Below, piece by piece: positions 19,895 through 28,753 of a stretch of DNA of 64,000 bases. The DNA is from Thermanaerosceptrum fracticalcis (lineage in GTDB: Bacteria > Bacillota > Peptococcia > DRI-13), in the NCBI RefSeq assembly GCF_000746025.2, contig NZ_CP045798.1, forward strand, positions 2,551,001-2,615,000, read 5' to 3'. The notes beneath the pieces were generated by a model. It was not told the origin of the DNA. It searched no databases and saw only the letters and a program-made list of their open reading frames with translations. Within the stretch, counting starts at the first letter, position 1. Every line of letters starts with the position of its first letter. The translations under genes and the position numbers were made by a program.

Positions 19895-21817
19895 CTATTT
19901 TCTGCTTATGCTTGCCTCCACCCCCCCGAAACTCGCCTTGATGACTACCGGTGCAGGTCCTTTAAGAAACATCACCGTGCCGTCCGCAGCCACCACAGCC
20001 ACATTCCTGTTGCTGGTATTCCAAACAGCTTCCCTGGAAACATCTTTACTTGTTCCGTTATTATAGACGGCAGTGGCCTTTAACGGGTTTGCCCATCTTG
20101 ACAGGTCTCCCGTAATTTCAATTTTTTCTACTCTCGGTAAAGTCTCGGCGGGTGTGACTTCCAGCAATATTTCATCCCTTAAGCCATAACCCTCGGCGAT
20201 GATTTTAGTTTTGCCGGTACGCCCTGTGAAAGTTACCACACCACTTTGCGATACCCTGGCCACCAGAGGTTGACTGGAGCGCCACTTGAGCTTCCCGGTA
20301 ACGTCCTTTGCTGACCCGTCACCCGCGAGGGCAAGCCCCGTAAGTTTTACAGGCTTATAGGTAAAAGCAAGCCCACGCTCCTTGATCCGCAACTGATAAA
20401 TTCGGGCTTTATTTCCCGGGAGCAGGTCTACATACCCGCTGGCCTCATCGGACAGCCCCCCGTAAGTAACACCTACTTTCACAGGTCCGGGGTTGGGAGT
20501 AATATAAATCTGTCCTTTGTAGACACTGGCTGTTTCCGGTGTGGAACTAAACCAGTTGGCAAGCGTCGTGACATCCCGGATGCTGCCGTCGGAATAAATA
20601 CAGAAAGCCCGGGGCGTTAAAGGTTCACTGGAGGGAAAAGGATTCAAATCCATGAAGAGACGCTGGGGAACAGGTTTTTCGTAAGCCTTTACTTCTACCG
20701 TCACAGCATCTTCTATGCTTTTGTTGTCAAACCCCTTGCCACTCACCTTTACCGTAACTTTTCCCGGCTCTCCTGTGAAAGTCAGGACGCCGCTTTCTGA
20801 GACTGCAGCCACTTTTATATTGTCCGTGGACCAGGTAAGACCTGTTGATTGAATAAATTCGGAGCCATCATTGTAGCGGGCCGTGACAGTGAGGGGAAGG
20901 GGTACTTTTTCCCAGGACGGTGTGTAATTAAGGCTTTCATTAATGGTGACCTTCTCCAGGAAACGCTCTACCGAGACCAGTTTTTCGTAGCTGTATCCCC
21001 CATAAGATACAGTTATCTTCGTAAAACCGGGTTTACCTGTAAATTTGATGGTTCCTTCACTGTCCACCACAGCAATCTCCGAATTACTGGAGGACCAGTC
21101 GGCACCGCCGGCAGGTATTTCTTCTTCCGTCTCATCGGTCATCACAGCTACAAGGGTTAGTTTTTGGGGCGTAGACGAGTATTTAATATCCTCTTTAATC
21201 TTAATTCCTTTCCGCCACTTGTTATCCTTTTCACTTTCCGACACAGTAGTATTTACCGAATCAGAATATTTTCCTACGGTGGCTTTTATGGACACATATC
21301 CTTCTTCCCCGCTAAAGGTCACAACCCCCTGACTGTTGACCCAGGCCACCCAGGGGTTGGAACTGTGCCACTGCACACCGTCATGGGGGCCAAAATAGCG
21401 GGTCTCCCCATCGCTAAAACGGCCTTTGACCAGCAAACGATAGGGATTTTCACTATAAACTAAAGTTGTCTCAATATCAATACTTTCCGGCCAGGGATTA
21501 ACGGTTACAGTCTTTTTACCGCTCACACCATTTTTAAAAACAGTAATCGTCACGGGTCCTCCCTTACCGGTAAAATGCACACGTCCCGACCAGGAAACTT
21601 CGGCAATGGAAGTGTCCGAACTGCTCCAGCTGAGACCTTCCCTGATTTGCTGCGTTACGCCGTTGGAAAGGATACCGGTTACTGTTAAATAAATGTCATT
21701 AGGACCGGGGACCAGTTCTTCATTGATGGTAAGGCTTACGAGATTGGGTTCTGCAAACAGGGGAACGGCAGGTAAGACCAGGAGCATTAGCAACAAAATT
21801 AAGAATATTTTCTTCAT
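19895..21817 (-). CDS. Secreted surface protein with seven Big_2-type Ig-like modules
   Basis: 640 aa. Signal peptide at residues 1-22 (MKKIFLILLLMLLVLPAVPLFA). The rest consists of seven tandem modules of roughly 85 residues, each with the pattern WSSSD/N-x-IAxV-x-SGxVxFTGKxGxVxI, the bacterial Ig-like group 2 fold. No sortase motif, SLH domain or C-terminal membrane segment follows; the last module ends at ISRK. Such proteins serve as adhesins or cell-surface spacers. It ends 16 bp before the ParM remnant, so a lost C-terminal anchor is conceivable. Expressed alone: the pst terminator lies upstream. Confidence 0.85.
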   Translation of the reverse strand: MKKIFLILLLMLLVLPAVPLFAEPNLVSLTINEELVPGPNDIYLTVTGILSNGVTQQIREGLSWSSSDTSIAEVSWSGRVHFTGKGGPVTITVFKNGVSGKKTVTVNPWPESIDIETTLVYSENPYRLLVKGRFSDGETRYFGPHDGVQWHSSNPWVAWVNSQGVVTFSGEEGYVSIKATVGKYSDSVNTTVSESEKDNKWRKGIKIKEDIKYSSTPQKLTLVAVMTDETEEEIPAGGADWSSSNSEIAVVDSEGTIKFTGKPGFTKITVSYGGYSYEKLVSVERFLEKVTINESLNYTPSWEKVPLPLTVTARYNDGSEFIQSTGLTWSTDNIKVAAVSESGVLTFTGEPGKVTVKVSGKGFDNKSIEDAVTVEVKAYEKPVPQRLFMDLNPFPSSEPLTPRAFCIYSDGSIRDVTTLANWFSSTPETASVYKGQIYITPNPGPVKVGVTYGGLSDEASGYVDLLPGNKARIYQLRIKERGLAFTYKPVKLTGLALAGDGSAKDVTGKLKWRSSQPLVARVSQSGVVTFTGRTGKTKIIAEGYGLRDEILLEVTPAETLPRVEKIEITGDLSRWANPLKATAVYNNGTSKDVSREAVWNTSNRNVAVVAADGTVMFLKGPAPVVIKASFGGVEASISRK

Positions 21818-21943
21818 GCTTCCTCCGCTGTTTGGAAAATATTACTTATTATTATAACAAATAAATGGCGTTAAGTTGAGCTTTTTCGGCGAAATTCTGG
21901 CATTCCAGCCAGATTTAGCTTTGAAGGGTAAAAATAGGCAAAA

Positions 21944-21977
21944 AAAAACGGCCAAAGCCCTTGCTTTAAGCCGTTGT
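21944..21977 (-). terminator. Terminator of the pst operon
   Basis: Minus-strand AACGGC / GCCGTT stem with an inner AAAGC/GCTTT helix, followed by nine T residues. It overlaps the last codons of pstA. Confidence 0.85.
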
Positions 21978-22811
21978 CTTCTTTCTCATCAAGCGCATAA
22001 TCCAGCTGGCGCTCATATTGATTAAAAAAACAGTGATGATCAAAACCGAAGCTGTGCCGAAAGCCATATCCATGGCACCTACCTCCATGGCCACTTTATA
22101 AAGATGCATGGACATGGTACTGGCCGGGTCTGTAAGTTTAGTAGGTATATAGAGACTTCCCCCCAGGGTAAGAAGAAGAGCAGCCGTCTCCCCGACAATA
22201 CGGCCAATCCCCAGGATAACCCCGGTAAGTATCCCGGGCAGGGCCGTAGGAATAACGACACGGCTCACCGTTTGCCATTTGGTGGCACCCAGGGCATAAC
22301 TTCCTTCACGATAGGAGTTAGGCACGGCTTTTATAGCCTCTTCTGTAGTTCTAATCAGGGTGGGAAAAATCATGCAGGCTCCGGTAAGGGCCCCGGAAGC
22401 CAATGACCAGCCCCCGGTTATAGGCTTCAAGATAATAACGAAGAAAGCAAAACCAAATAAGCCAAAAACAATGGAAGGGATACCCCCCAGGGCCTCCGTA
22501 CCGAATCTGATAATCTTAGTAGCCCAGCTTTTTTTCGTGTATTCCGATAAATAGACAGCCGCAGCAATGCCAATGGGAACTGCAATAAGCAGGGTCACAA
22601 AAGTAAAGATGACGGTACTGATGATGGTGGAGTAAATTCCGCCCTTGGCTCCCATGTTTTCCGGTTCGGTGGTTAAGAATTCCCAGGTTATTTTATGCAT
22701 CCCGTTCATAAAGATATAACCTAAAATCACTACCAGGGTTACTACGGTAAGCAGGGCCGCCGTCCAGAGAAGAGCCCCGGCAAGCTTTTGGGCAGTCTGA
22801 GGTCTCACCAT
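21966..22811 (-). CDS. pstA: Phosphate ABC transporter permease PstA
   Basis: 281 aa with six membrane segments and the permease signature near residues 175-205 (GSYALGATKWQTVSRVVIPTALPGILTGVILGIGRIVGETA). N-terminus RPQTAQKLAGALLWTAALLT is typical of PstA. Partners with PstC in the inner membrane to import phosphate bound by PstS. Start overlaps the pstC stop as TAATG. A terminator follows directly and no pstB or phoU gene is present in this operon. Confidence 0.95.
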   Translation of the reverse strand: MVRPQTAQKLAGALLWTAALLTVVTLVVILGYIFMNGMHKITWEFLTTEPENMGAKGGIYSTIISTVIFTFVTLLIAVPIGIAAAVYLSEYTKKSWATKIIRFGTEALGGIPSIVFGLFGFAFFVIILKPITGGWSLASGALTGACMIFPTLIRTTEEAIKAVPNSYREGSYALGATKWQTVSRVVIPTALPGILTGVILGIGRIVGETAALLLTLGGSLYIPTKLTDPASTMSMHLYKVAMEVGAMDMAFGTASVLIITVFLINMSASWIMRLMRKKTTA

Positions 22812-23701
22812 TATCCGACCTCCTTTTTGGCCAGAAACATGGCCAAGGAGTTGATGATCATAATGAAAACAAAGAGGATAATACCCGTAGCAAAAAGGGC
22901 CTGGGTGTGTTCCCCCGAGGAGTAGGCCATTTCGATGGCGATATTTCCTGTGAGACTTCGTACACTGGAGAAGATGGATTCCGGCACAATGGGGGCATTA
23001 CCCGCCACCATGATAATGGCCATGGTTTCCCCCAGGGCACGGCCCATCCCCAGGACTACACCCGCCATGATGCCCGAACTGGCGGCGGGTACAATCACAC
23101 GATAAATGGTTTGCCAGTGGGTTGCTCCCAATGCCAGGGACCCTTCTTTGTATTCCCTGGGCACACTCCTGATGGCGTCCTCCGCCACATTGATGACGGT
23201 GGGCAGGATCATGATGGAAAGAATAATAGACCCGGCAATGATGCCATATCCCGAGGAGAGGGTTGGTTCGTCGGCATAAGCCGGAATACTCCGGGCAATT
23301 TTCCTGATGACGGGTACGATGGTAGTCATCCCGAATAAACCATACACTACGGAAGGTATTCCTGCCAGGAGTTCTATGGCCGGCCTGATCACAAGGGAAA
23401 CTAATTTTTTGGGTGCCAGTTCCGCTAAAAAGATGGCGGTCAAGACCCCCAAGGGCACGCCTACCATAAGGGAACCCAGAGTGATGTAAACTGTACCCAC
23501 TACCATGGGCCATAAACCGTAAAGCTGGCTGCTGGGCTGCCATTTACGGCCCCAGAAGACATTGCTCAGCCCGTATTTCGCGAAAACCGGCATCCCTTCT
23601 TTAAAAATAAACCCGCCTATGAGGACAATTACCACCAGCGCCACCATAGCGCTGGCTAAGAGCATTAATTTATAATATTTTTCTCGCTGCGCCCTTTTCA
23701 T
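22811..23701 (-). CDS. pstC: Phosphate ABC transporter permease PstC
   Basis: 296 aa, six membrane segments, EGMPVFAKYGLSNVFWGRKWQPSSQLYGLWP loop characteristic of PstC, and the permease motif GSLALGATHWQTIYRVIVPAASSGIMAGVVLGMGRALGETMA. AAGGTGG precedes ATG 23701. It follows pstS after 130 bp, in which a possible attenuator hairpin lies. Confidence 0.95.
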   Translation of the reverse strand: MKRAQREKYYKLMLLASAMVALVVIVLIGGFIFKEGMPVFAKYGLSNVFWGRKWQPSSQLYGLWPMVVGTVYITLGSLMVGVPLGVLTAIFLAELAPKKLVSLVIRPAIELLAGIPSVVYGLFGMTTIVPVIRKIARSIPAYADEPTLSSGYGIIAGSIILSIMILPTVINVAEDAIRSVPREYKEGSLALGATHWQTIYRVIVPAASSGIMAGVVLGMGRALGETMAIIMVAGNAPIVPESIFSSVRSLTGNIAIEMAYSSGEHTQALFATGIILFVFIMIINSLAMFLAKKEVG

Positions 23702-23762
23702 GGTACACCACCTTTAACACGGCTCAAACCTATTTTTAACATTAGGGTTCAGTCAGAGTAAT

Positions 23763-23784
23763 AAGGGTGTATTAGTCCACCCTT
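23763..23784 (-). terminator. Possible attenuator between pstS and pstC
   Basis: Minus-strand AAGGGTG / CACCCTT hairpin, 8-nt loop, followed by ATTACTC with few T residues. A partial terminator here would explain higher expression of the binding protein than of the permeases; weak evidence. Confidence 0.35.
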
Positions 23785-23831
23785 GTTCTCTCCATGGCTT
23801 ACGGCCCGGTATTTTGCATATCTATGGTCAA

Positions 23832-24701
23832 TTACTTCACAGGGATAAAGTGTTTCTTGACAACGGCTTGTCCTTCCGCGCTCAGTACCCAATCAAGATA
23901 AGCCTTGGTGGCGCCGGCAGGATCTTTTTGTGTCATGTAGACAAAAGGACGGGAGATTTTGTAGCTTCCTGCTTTCACGTTGGCTTCAGTAGCTTCTGCG
24001 CCGTCAACTTTTACAGCTTTAACGTCTCCATTCAGAGAGCCTATGGAGATGTAACCAATACCGTTTTTGTCACCGGCTACAGCCGTTCTCACAGCACCGG
24101 TAGAGTTCTGTACATTAGCCTTTTCAAATATCTTTAATTCTTTACCGGAAGCATCTTTACCTAAAACGATTTCCTCAAAAGCACCGCGGGTTCCGGAACC
24201 TTCTTCACGGGTGTACACCTGGATCTTGCCTTTTTCTCCGCCTACTTGAGACCAATCGGTGATTTCACCTAAGAAAATTTTCTTGATGTCTTCTTTTTTC
24301 AAATCTGCAATTTTGTTATCCTTGTGGACAACTACGGCGATTCCGTCTAAAGCGATGACAAACTCTTTTACTTTGGCTTTTTCTTCAGCTTTTAGCTCGC
24401 GGGAAGAGGCGCCGATGTCAGCAGTACCTTCAGCAGCAGCCTTGATACCGGCACCGGAACCACCGCCGGCTACGTTGATTTTCACTTTGGGGTTCTTGTT
24501 CATGAATTCTTTGGCTAATTCTTCGGAAAGGGGCTGGACAGAAGTAGAACCGGCAATTTGAACGGTACCGCTTAATTCGTTAGGATTACCCTGGGCGCCA
24601 TCTTTTTGGGGCTCCTCTTTCTTGCCGCAGCCTACTACTGTAAAGGCCATCACCAGTACTAAGACCAGGACAAGGACTTTCACTGAACGGGACTTGAACA
24701 T
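23832..24701 (-). CDS. pstS: Phosphate-binding lipoprotein PstS
   Basis: 289 aa. Lipoprotein signal with lipobox VVGC at residue about 24, then a PBP-like fold: SGTVQIAGSTSVQPLSEELA, GGGSGAGIKAAAEGTADIGASSR and TREEGSGTRGAFEE are the phosphate-contacting loops of the PstS family. ATG 24701 follows GGAGG by 9-10 nt; a longer frame to 24818 has no ribosome site and no signal sequence. Captures phosphate outside the membrane for PstCA. Confidence 0.95.
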   Translation of the reverse strand: MFKSRSVKVLVLVLVLVMAFTVVGCGKKEEPQKDGAQGNPNELSGTVQIAGSTSVQPLSEELAKEFMNKNPKVKINVAGGGSGAGIKAAAEGTADIGASSRELKAEEKAKVKEFVIALDGIAVVVHKDNKIADLKKEDIKKIFLGEITDWSQVGGEKGKIQVYTREEGSGTRGAFEEIVLGKDASGKELKIFEKANVQNSTGAVRTAVAGDKNGIGYISIGSLNGDVKAVKVDGAEATEANVKAGSYKISRPFVYMTQKDPAGATKAYLDWVLSAEGQAVVKKHFIPVK

Positions 24702-24862
24702 TGAACAATTCCTCCTTAGTTTTTGTTTACGTGTTTCATCATACAAGCCTTGGGTTAAGGAACAATTGCCCGTTTGTAAAAAGCAAGTTAATTTTGCTAC
24801 ATATTTTTTTAAAAGCAAATATGACAGCTTCTAAAGGAAAGCTGCCATGTTGAAAATATTGA

Positions 24863-25454
24863 TCAGCAATTGGGGGAATAATGATGGGGATCCACTATTT
24901 CCCGGTATTTCGCCACAACTTTTTTGAAGTCTTCCCAGGTGGGTCTCTTTAACTGGGGATTCCGCAAGAGGGCGGCAGGATGATAAGTGGGCATGACCCA
25001 GAGGCCCTGCCACATGAGCCAGTTGCCCCGGGCCTTGGTTATTTTGGCCTGGGGATCAATCAACCCCTGCAGGGCAGTGGCCCCCAACAGGACAATGATT
25101 TTAGGCATGATGATGTCAATTTGCCGGTGTAAATACGGCCTGCAAGTGAGTCTTTCTTCATCGGTGGGAATACGGTTCCGGGGGGGGACGGCATTTGACA
25201 ATATTGCCAATATACGTATGGGTAAATCGTTCAAAACCGCAGGCCTCCAGGATCTTGTCCAAGAGCTGGCCGGCTTTGCCCACAAAAGGACGTCCCAGTT
25301 TGTCTTCCTCTGCTCCCGGCCCTTCGCCGATCAACATCAATCTGGCCTCCGGATTACCTTCGCCGAAAACCACCTACCGGCACCCCTCCCGCAGTTTGCA
25401 GCGCCGGCAGGTGTCCACCTGTGCCCTTAAGCTCTCTAACTCCCTTTCTTTCAT
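24863..25454 (-). pseudogene. Family-4 uracil-DNA glycosylase, disrupted
   Basis: The parts of a type-4 (Fe-S) uracil-DNA glycosylase are present but not in one frame. From ATG 25454 (GGAGGAG upstream) 23 codons (with CRRCK) run to an in-frame TAG at about 25380. The next segment, [39 protein letters not shown]...[11 protein letters not shown], ends in a frameshift at a run of eight C on the coding strand near 25180. The remaining frame continues [12 protein letters not shown]...IIVLLGATA...GLWVMPTYHPAALLRN to the normal end. Seven C would restore the second junction. Two independent lesions favour real decay over sequencing error. Confidence 0.8.
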
Positions 25455-25529
25455 CAAGGGTCTCCTCCCTGCATCTTTTTCTCTAAGGATATTTCTGCCT
25501 GTTTTCTATATTATATTATATACTTCTTG

Positions 25530-25568
25530 ACAAATAGAGCTACGACATGAAGTCGTAGCTCTATTTGT
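25530..25568 (-). terminator. 17-bp perfect hairpin after the YkvI-like gene
   Basis: ACAAATAGAGCTACGAC and its perfect complement flank a 5-nt loop. The TAG stop of the permease gene lies inside the stem. The T tail is short, so terminator function is likely but not certain. Confidence 0.6.
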
Positions 25569-26670
25569 TCTCTTCTTCCTTGCCTGGTTGTTCTTTTTGC
25601 GCCGGCTTTTTACGAAAAGCCGGCTGGGGCACAAGTCTTTCCCCCCATGTCCTGTAGAGAAGTCCCGCCAGCATGAGGAGCCCGGCATAACCTACGGCCG
25701 GATAAAGAACCCGTACCAGGTTAGTAAAGCCAAATTGGCTGGCCACAAAGGCCCCGATACTGGCGCCGACAGCGATATAGGGGATGCGGGGACTGTCAGG
25801 TTCGGCCAGGCGAACAACAAAGCCGTACAAACTGCCGACTGCCGTGGTATAGACCTCGGCAAAGAGAACGATGCTGTAGATGGTTTGCACCCACGGTGAA
25901 ATTTGACCAGCAACATAAATCATGGGGATGGAAAACTTAGCAGATCCCGGCAGCGTAGCCAGTACTGCCAGAAGGATAGCCAAAGCTCCCACACCTAACC
26001 CCAGGCCGCCCAGCAAAGCACCCTGGCGCAATACACGCTTCTCTGCCGCTTTCCCCATGGGCGCCAGAATGGCCACAGCCATCACCAGGTTATAGGAGAC
26101 ATATACTATGGCTGCCAAAGGCCAGCGGGGGACAGCGGGAGTCCCAGCCGACGTAAGGGTAATATTATCAAATCCCGTTACGGCCAGGGTATAGAGGGAG
26201 ATACCTAGCACAGCCGCCAGGAGAAGGGGTACCACAAAACTAATGGCAGTGATTACCCCGCTGATACCTGCTAAGACAGTGACCAACGTGGCCACTACCA
26301 TGAGAGCGTTACCCCAAAGAGGGGAAAGACGGAACTGCTCGAAGAAGATGGAGCCGGCTCCTGCTACCATGGCCGTCAAGGCACCAAATAAGAAAAACGT
26401 AATCACGTAGTCAATGAGTGTACCCAGCCATTTTCCTCCTGCATAGTGAATGACCGGGACGTGGGAATCGGCTTCCAATTCATGACCAAGGCGCAAAATA
26501 ATCTGGCCAAAATAGAAAAATAGTATTCCCGCCAAGAACAACCCGGCTATACCCCAGGGTCCGAAATAACCAAAAAACTGTAAAACTTCCTGACCCGAAG
26601 CAAAACCGGCCCCTACTACGGTACCGATATAAGTTGCCGCTACCTGAAAAGGTGAAATTTTAGTACTCAT
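25561..26670 (-). CDS. YkvI-family membrane protein (LeuT-fold-like permease)
   Basis: 369 aa with about ten membrane segments. The opening FQVAATYIGTVVGAGFASGQEVLQFFGYFG, with a Gly-rich unwound region in TM1, is characteristic of YkvI and related sodium/amino-acid transporter-like proteins. C-terminal tail is charged (KPAQKEQPGKEEE). Substrate unknown. ATG 26670 is 6 nt after GGGAGG; a longer frame to 26703 lacks a site. Located directly downstream of the initiator tRNA gene on the same strand. Confidence 0.8.
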   Translation of the reverse strand: MSTKISPFQVAATYIGTVVGAGFASGQEVLQFFGYFGPWGIAGLFLAGILFFYFGQIILRLGHELEADSHVPVIHYAGGKWLGTLIDYVITFFLFGALTAMVAGAGSIFFEQFRLSPLWGNALMVVATLVTVLAGISGVITAISFVVPLLLAAVLGISLYTLAVTGFDNITLTSAGTPAVPRWPLAAIVYVSYNLVMAVAILAPMGKAAEKRVLRQGALLGGLGLGVGALAILLAVLATLPGSAKFSIPMIYVAGQISPWVQTIYSIVLFAEVYTTAVGSLYGFVVRLAEPDSPRIPYIAVGASIGAFVASQFGFTNLVRVLYPAVGYAGLLMLAGLLYRTWGERLVPQPAFRKKPAQKEQPGKEEENK

Positions 26671-26767
26671 GTCCCACCTCCCGGATAATATCATACCCGA
26701 CAACGGCGAGGATAATGCGGCAAATAAGATAAAAAACCGGCATGAAAAGCCGGTCTGAAGTATTCTT

Positions 26768-26843
26768 TGGTTGCGGGAGAAGGATTTGAACCTTCGACCT
26801 TCGGGTTATGAGCCCGACGAGCTGCCAGCTGCTCCATCCCGCG
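26768..26843 (-). tRNA. Initiator tRNA-fMet (CAT)
   Basis: Anticodon loop CTCATAA (CAT) with the three consecutive G-C pairs GGG/CCC of initiators in the anticodon stem; unpaired C1 opposite A72 at the acceptor end (CGCGGGA ... TCCCGCA-ACCA); encoded CCA; 76 nt with a D-loop one base shorter than in E. coli. Confidence 0.95.
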
Positions 26844-26906
26844 ATAGATAATTTGTTTAATCGTATTTTAACACACATAATAATTTTCCGCAAGTTTTAT
26901 GCCAAT

Positions 26907-28106
26907 TTATTTTTTCTGTATGCAAGTCAAGTATTTTTTCATCACTTTGCCCAGCCTGCTGATGCCTGTTTCAATCTCCTCGGGGCTCGCATTAGAAAAG
27001 TTAAGACGAATAGTATTCTCCCCACCGCCTGCGGGGAAGAAACAGTCGCCTGGGATAAAGGCTACCTTTTCTTTTACGGCTTCCTGCAAAAGCTCTGTGG
27101 AAGAAACACCCTGGGGAAGTTCCGCCCAGATAAAGAGTCCGCCCTCAGGTTTAGTCCAGGTAACTTCCTCCGGGAAATATTTATCCAGTAACTCCAGCAT
27201 TAAATCTCTTTTGCGGCCATATTTTTCTCTGACGCTTGCAATATGAGGCGTCAATAGGCCCTGCCGGCAAAACTCATAAATTATCATCTGGGACAAATTG
27301 CTGGTGTGTACGTCGGTGGTCTGTTTGCCTATTACCATTTTGCCAAGAATCTCTCTGGGCCCGATGGCAAAGCCAACCCGCAAGCCCGGAGAAATAATCT
27401 TGGAAAAAGACCCCAGATATACCACCCGGTTTTGCTGATCATAGGCTTTGATTGCCGGTAAAGGGTCCCCGCTGTAACGCAGGTCGCCATAAGGGTCATC
27501 TTCTACCAGGACTAATCCCAGTTCTTCCAACATGCCGGCGATTTCCCGGCGCCGCGCCAAGGACAAAGTTGTGCCGGTGGGGTTCTGGAAAGTGGGCACC
27601 AGATAGACCAGTTTATTCGTGCTCTTTTCCGCTGCAGCCCTTAAGGAAGCGGGAATTAACCCCTGTTCATCGGTATTCACTAGGTTGAATTTACCCTGAT
27701 AAACATTAAAAATTTGGATCGCCGCCAGATAGGTAGGATTCTCCAGGAGTATACCATCTCCGGGGTTAATAAAGGTTTTACCTAAAAGATCAATCCCCTG
27801 TTGGGACCCGGAGATGATAAGAACATCGGCAGCCTCGGCCTCAATTCCTTTCTCCTTTACCCAGCCGGCTACAAACTGGCGTAAAGGCAGATATCCTTCA
27901 CTGGTACCGTACTGTAGCACTTCATTTTTGTATTTGCCAATTATTTGAGCAGCAATTTCCTGCAGTTCTTCACCGGGAAAGGCATCAGGAGAAGGTAAGC
28001 CCCCGGCAAAAGAGATAACATCCGGCTGCTGGGTGAGTTTGAGAATTTCCCTGATGACATTTCCCGTAGCATTGGCCACTGCCCGGGAAAACATCTGCTG
28101 ATACAC
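26907..28106 (-). CDS. PLP-dependent aminotransferase, class I/II
   Basis: 399 aa, fold-type I. PLP-binding Lys in YLGSFSKIISPGLRVGF, substrate Arg region NTIRLNFSN near the C-terminus, EDDPYGDLRY loop, and GGLPSPDAFP near the N-terminus. This set fits the 2-aminoadipate/LysN and aromatic aminotransferase subfamily (multiple substrate) rather than AspC. GTG 28106 has GAGGTG 7 nt upstream. Single gene; no pathway neighbour indicates its substrate. Confidence 0.88.
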   Translation of the reverse strand: MYQQMFSRAVANATGNVIREILKLTQQPDVISFAGGLPSPDAFPGEELQEIAAQIIGKYKNEVLQYGTSEGYLPLRQFVAGWVKEKGIEAEAADVLIISGSQQGIDLLGKTFINPGDGILLENPTYLAAIQIFNVYQGKFNLVNTDEQGLIPASLRAAAEKSTNKLVYLVPTFQNPTGTTLSLARRREIAGMLEELGLVLVEDDPYGDLRYSGDPLPAIKAYDQQNRVVYLGSFSKIISPGLRVGFAIGPREILGKMVIGKQTTDVHTSNLSQMIIYEFCRQGLLTPHIASVREKYGRKRDLMLELLDKYFPEEVTWTKPEGGLFIWAELPQGVSSTELLQEAVKEKVAFIPGDCFFPAGGGENTIRLNFSNASPEEIETGISRLGKVMKKYLTCIQKK

Positions 28107-28211
28107 TGACTATCACCTCGATTAAACGTATATTGCTTGCAATTATATCAAGATTATGCTTTGCTGACAACAAAAGTACGTACATACTTCCTTTCCTCTT
28201 TTACCGGGCAG

Positions 28212-28544
28212 TTACAGCTTACGCTTAAAATATTTCACCAGATAATCCAGGCGTCCTTGTTTAATATAGTATAATCCTGAATAACGCATGACCTGACGGA
28301 TTTTTTCTTTAAACCTGGGGTGATAGCACTGGGTATCACAGTCCTTACAGGCCGGTTTGGGGTCCTTCGGGCATTTTTCTCTCCTCAGCACTGCATATTC
28401 GGCTAACTCACAGCACTCAGGACAAATATTTATCTCCTGTTCATCAAGCACAAATAACTTCTTATCCTCACCCTGGTGATGATGCCGGCAATAAGTACTA
28501 ATAAATTCCAGTAAAATCCGCTTATCCTCACTTTTATTTGACAT
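28212..28544 (-). CDS. YgbA-like (nitrous oxide-stimulated promoter) protein
   Basis: 110 aa, Cys-rich. Motifs CPECCELAEYAVLRREKCP, KPACKDCDTQCYHPRFKEKIRQVMRYSG match the YgbA family, known in enterobacteria for recovery from nitrosative stress; the Cys residues may bind a metal or cluster. Divergent from the MFS gene; a 21-bp palindrome lies between the two. Confidence 0.75.
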   Translation of the reverse strand: MSNKSEDKRILLEFISTYCRHHHQGEDKKLFVLDEQEINICPECCELAEYAVLRREKCPKDPKPACKDCDTQCYHPRFKEKIRQVMRYSGLYYIKQGRLDYLVKYFKRKL

Positions 28545-28586
28545 GACAGCACCCTCTATACAAGTTATATTTATGCTATGTTTCCC

Positions 28587-28657
28587 TATAACCTGGTAGT
28601 CATTCCCCTGCCCCTGTAATCCCCGGGATTACAGCTTCATTACAGAGACAGGTTATA
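28587..28657. promoter_or_regulatory. Nested inverted repeats in the divergent ygbA-like/MFS interval
   Basis: Inner palindrome: CTGTAATCCC (28614-28623), one C, GGGATTACAG (28625-28634). Outer pair: TATAACCTG (28587-28595) and CAGGTTATA (28649-28657). A probable MFS promoter, TTGTTT-16-TATACA, lies close by around 28694-28721. The palindrome could be an operator serving both genes. Confidence 0.5.
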
Positions 28658-28753
28658 TTTTTAATAAATAAATTTTTCCGCCATTTCCTGTATTGTTGTT
28701 TTTTTGTTAAAATAGAGTATACAATTTTCTAGGATACGGTAAGGTGGTTTATC

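Noticed and set aside
25380-25382. In-frame TAG of the glycosylase as a pyrrolysine codon
   Set aside because: TAG is used as ordinary stop by other genes here (25561, 58363), no pyl gene is seen, and a second lesion disrupts the same gene.
26660-26893. 77-codon frame across the initiator tRNA
   Set aside because: It reads through the tRNA gene; the true start of the downstream permease is at 26670.
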